Below are positions 5,550 through 7,047 of a stretch of 7,047 nucleotides of DNA, piece by piece; position 1 is the stretch's first letter; every line of letters starts with the position of its first letter. Where the stretch lies: positions 1-7,047 of the forward strand of contig JBFHER010000207.1 in NCBI GenBank assembly GCA_041584055.1, given 5' to 3'. The notes under the pieces are model-generated. The model was not told the DNA's origin. It saw nothing but the letters and a program-made list of their open reading frames with translations, and made no database searches. The stretch comes from JBFHER01 sp041584055 (GTDB taxonomy: Bacteria; Bacteroidota; Bacteroidia; Bacteroidales; UBA5342). Made by a program: the position numbers and the translations under genes.

Positions 5550-7047
5550 TTACGGCTTTGAGACATCAATCACAATTCTTCTGTAATCAAAAAGTGAAGC
5601 GATTGTGTTTTGATCTTTCACTTCCAAAATCAGATGAATCTGCTTGTCGGCAGCACCCGTGGGTACAGTCAGTACAGCTTTTTCACTCGAAGACTGATCA
5701 ATGTAAACCAGGCCCGGATAAGTGCCTGCTTCGTTGTACACCCACCATGAAAAGGTCATTTCGTCGTTGTCGGGATCAATGGAACCTGAAGCGTCCAGCC
5801 CCAGCTGTTCGCCCGGTTTTGCGTTTAAATAAATGATGTCATCACCATCGTCATTATTAAAAACTGCCCTGGGATGGTGATTGGCTTTTTCAAAGGGCTG
5901 TATGCTCCAATCCATCCTGCATTTAAAATCGTTGTACATGGCTTCGCGCCAACGCCAGATGGGTACATTATTTCCATGGTAAGTCGTGCTGTCGTTTGGA
6001 TTGTACCACACATCACTCACCTCTGTGTAGGTGTAAAAGGGTGCATTTTCAACTTCGTCAACGCGAACACTTTCATGTCGCGACCACACATTGACTACTT
6101 TTTCTGAACTGAAACGGCCACCCCAGCCACCCCATGAAGGGTGATTGACATCAAAAAGCCCCCGATTGCACAGTCCCATCCAGGGAATGGTTCCTCCACC
6201 TTCCATAAAACCATAGACATCACCCCAACGACGTTCGGGATACATATCTCCTAAAGGACCATGGTTTTTCATTGCATGCTCAAGCAACCAATCATTTTGC
6301 CCGGTATAAGTATATTCGTAATTCCCCCAAAAATGAGGGCCTATTTGCAACACCTCACTTTCCTTTGGACTCTTGGGGCCACCATAGGCATAGGTTTGAT
6401 AATTGCTTCGAATCCAATGGATGTCCGGGTATTTATTGCAAATATAGGCACCGGCATTATCCTGAGCTCCATTTTCAAAAACACGAAGTTTTGCAATGAC
6501 CTTTTCGAGTGCGATGCTGGTATGCGATTTCTCATAATCGTATAAGGCCTGCGCCAGGGTATTTGATCCCGCATTCACCACAATCCAAATGGGTCTTTCA
6601 TCGTCCTGCTCAAAAATAGTGACAAGCATTTTTGAGCCGGGGCTTGTCTTTCCTTCACCCACATCGTCAATACCGTATCCGGCCTGACCGGCACACACAA
6701 TGGAATGTAAATACTCCGGTGTATGCCAGCCAGATGCATGTTTTTGAAGGTTTGCATACACTTTGGCATAGGCATCAATTATTTCAGTAAACAACTCAGG
6801 ATGTGTTACCTTCCGATACGAATGTTTCATTCCCGGATGAAGGTATTTTCCGGTAACGGCAATGAGACCAATTGGTTCAAATTCATTCGAACAAAGTATC
6901 ATGTGGATCATTTGCTGTACTTCATCCGGTTCATTCCCCATATCGGCCAGCACCACCAGGCGGGTTCGAGAATCTTCTTTTGCATTACCATCTATAAAAG
7001 TGCCCAGCAGGACAGCTAAAAAGATGATTAAAACTGGTACTCGTTGA
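5550..7047 (-). CDS. DUF1593 / Sde182-like nucleoside-hydrolase-fold protein, start beyond the right edge
   Basis: The frame is open from the right edge (first full codon 7044-7046) to a TAA at 5550-5552, giving 498 visible residues. The visible N-terminus (PVLIIFLAVLLGTFIDGNA) is the hydrophobic core and cleavage region of a signal peptide, so the true start is probably only a few codons outside. The GTG at 6954-6956 is internal, because it would remove the signal and the strand RTRLVVLADMGNEPDE. That strand carries the acidic motif DMGNEPDE (visible residues 35-42), comparable with the DxDxxxDD metal-binding loop of inosine-uridine nucleoside hydrolases and characteristic of DUF1593 (Pfam PF07632, named after a Saccharophagus cellulose-binding protein). 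Also typical are AGSNTLAQAL (159-168) and HPSWGGWGGRF (302-312). The C-terminal ~97 residues (DDGDDIIYLNAKPGE ... LDASGSIDPDND ... RRIVIDVSKP) form an Ig/PKD-like domain usual in this family. Biochemical activity of the family is poorly established; a glycan-binding or hydrolytic role is inferred. It is the first visible gene of the cluster. Confidence 0.88.
   Translation of the reverse strand, partial: QRVPVLIIFLAVLLGTFIDGNAKEDSRTRLVVLADMGNEPDEVQQMIHMILCSNEFEPIGLIAVTGKYLHPGMKHSYRKVTHPELFTEIIDAYAKVYANLQKHASGWHTPEYLHSIVCAGQAGYGIDDVGEGKTSPGSKMLVTIFEQDDERPIWIVVNAGSNTLAQALYDYEKSHTSIALEKVIAKLRVFENGAQDNAGAYICNKYPDIHWIRSNYQTYAYGGPKSPKESEVLQIGPHFWGNYEYTYTGQNDWLLEHAMKNHGPLGDMYPERRWGDVYGFMEGGGTIPWMGLCNRGLFDVNHPSWGGWGGRFSSEKVVNVWSRHESVRVDEVENAPFYTYTEVSDVWYNPNDSTTYHGNNVPIWRWREAMYNDFKCRMDWSIQPFEKANHHPRAVFNNDDGDDIIYLNAKPGEQLGLDASGSIDPDNDEMTFSWWVYNEAGTYPGLVYIDQSSSEKAVLTVPTGAADKQIHLILEVKDQNTIASLFDYRRIVIDVSKP

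Noticed and set aside
5536..5550. Small hairpin AAAACA-TAC-TGTTTT at the DUF1593 stop as a terminator
   Set aside because: The stem is only six AT-rich pairs, overlaps the stop codon and is not followed by a T run on the transcribed strand.

Overview
This window reads as part of a polysaccharide-degradation locus from a Bacteroidota bacterium. The evidence is a type IX secretion (T9SS) C-terminal sorting tail on a very long secreted enzyme, AT-rich leaders without Shine-Dalgarno sequences in front of the starts, candidate TAnnTTTG promoter boxes of the Bacteroidota kind, and a content made up only of secreted carbohydrate-active proteins. The tail and the coding style suggest a T9SS-bearing environmental or marine lineage rather than gut Bacteroides. 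That last point is inference, and I cannot name the genus.

All four genes lie on the minus strand, so transcription runs from high to low coordinates. First comes a DUF1593/Sde182-type nucleoside-hydrolase-like protein (5550 to past the right edge, start codon just outside). After a 94-bp gap comes a complete right-handed parallel beta-helix protein (4082-5455). A 464-bp non-coding stretch follows, holding a 19-unit heptanucleotide repeat (3632-3764). Then comes an 1102-residue modular lyase-like protein (309-3617) and, after 108 bp, the first 66 codons of a second beta-helix-type protein (1-200, running off the left edge).

Every protein has a Sec signal peptide, and none of the visible signals shows a lipobox cysteine. 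Only the large lyase has a T9SS tail, so it is probably released or fixed on the cell surface, while the others are probably periplasmic or simply exported. A plausible joint role is depolymerisation of an acidic (uronate-rich) polysaccharide. The lyase would bind through CBM6 and the two PA14 modules and cleave with its alginate_lyase-like domain. The beta-helix proteins and the DUF1593 protein would act on or bind related structures. No SusC/SusD pair, sulfatase, sugar kinase or regulator is visible, so the substrate is not settled here.

The most unusual non-coding element is the heptad array directly upstream of the lyase start. The most notable protein is the lyase itself, with its order catalytic domain, CBM6, PA14, PA14, Ig-like, T9SS tail.
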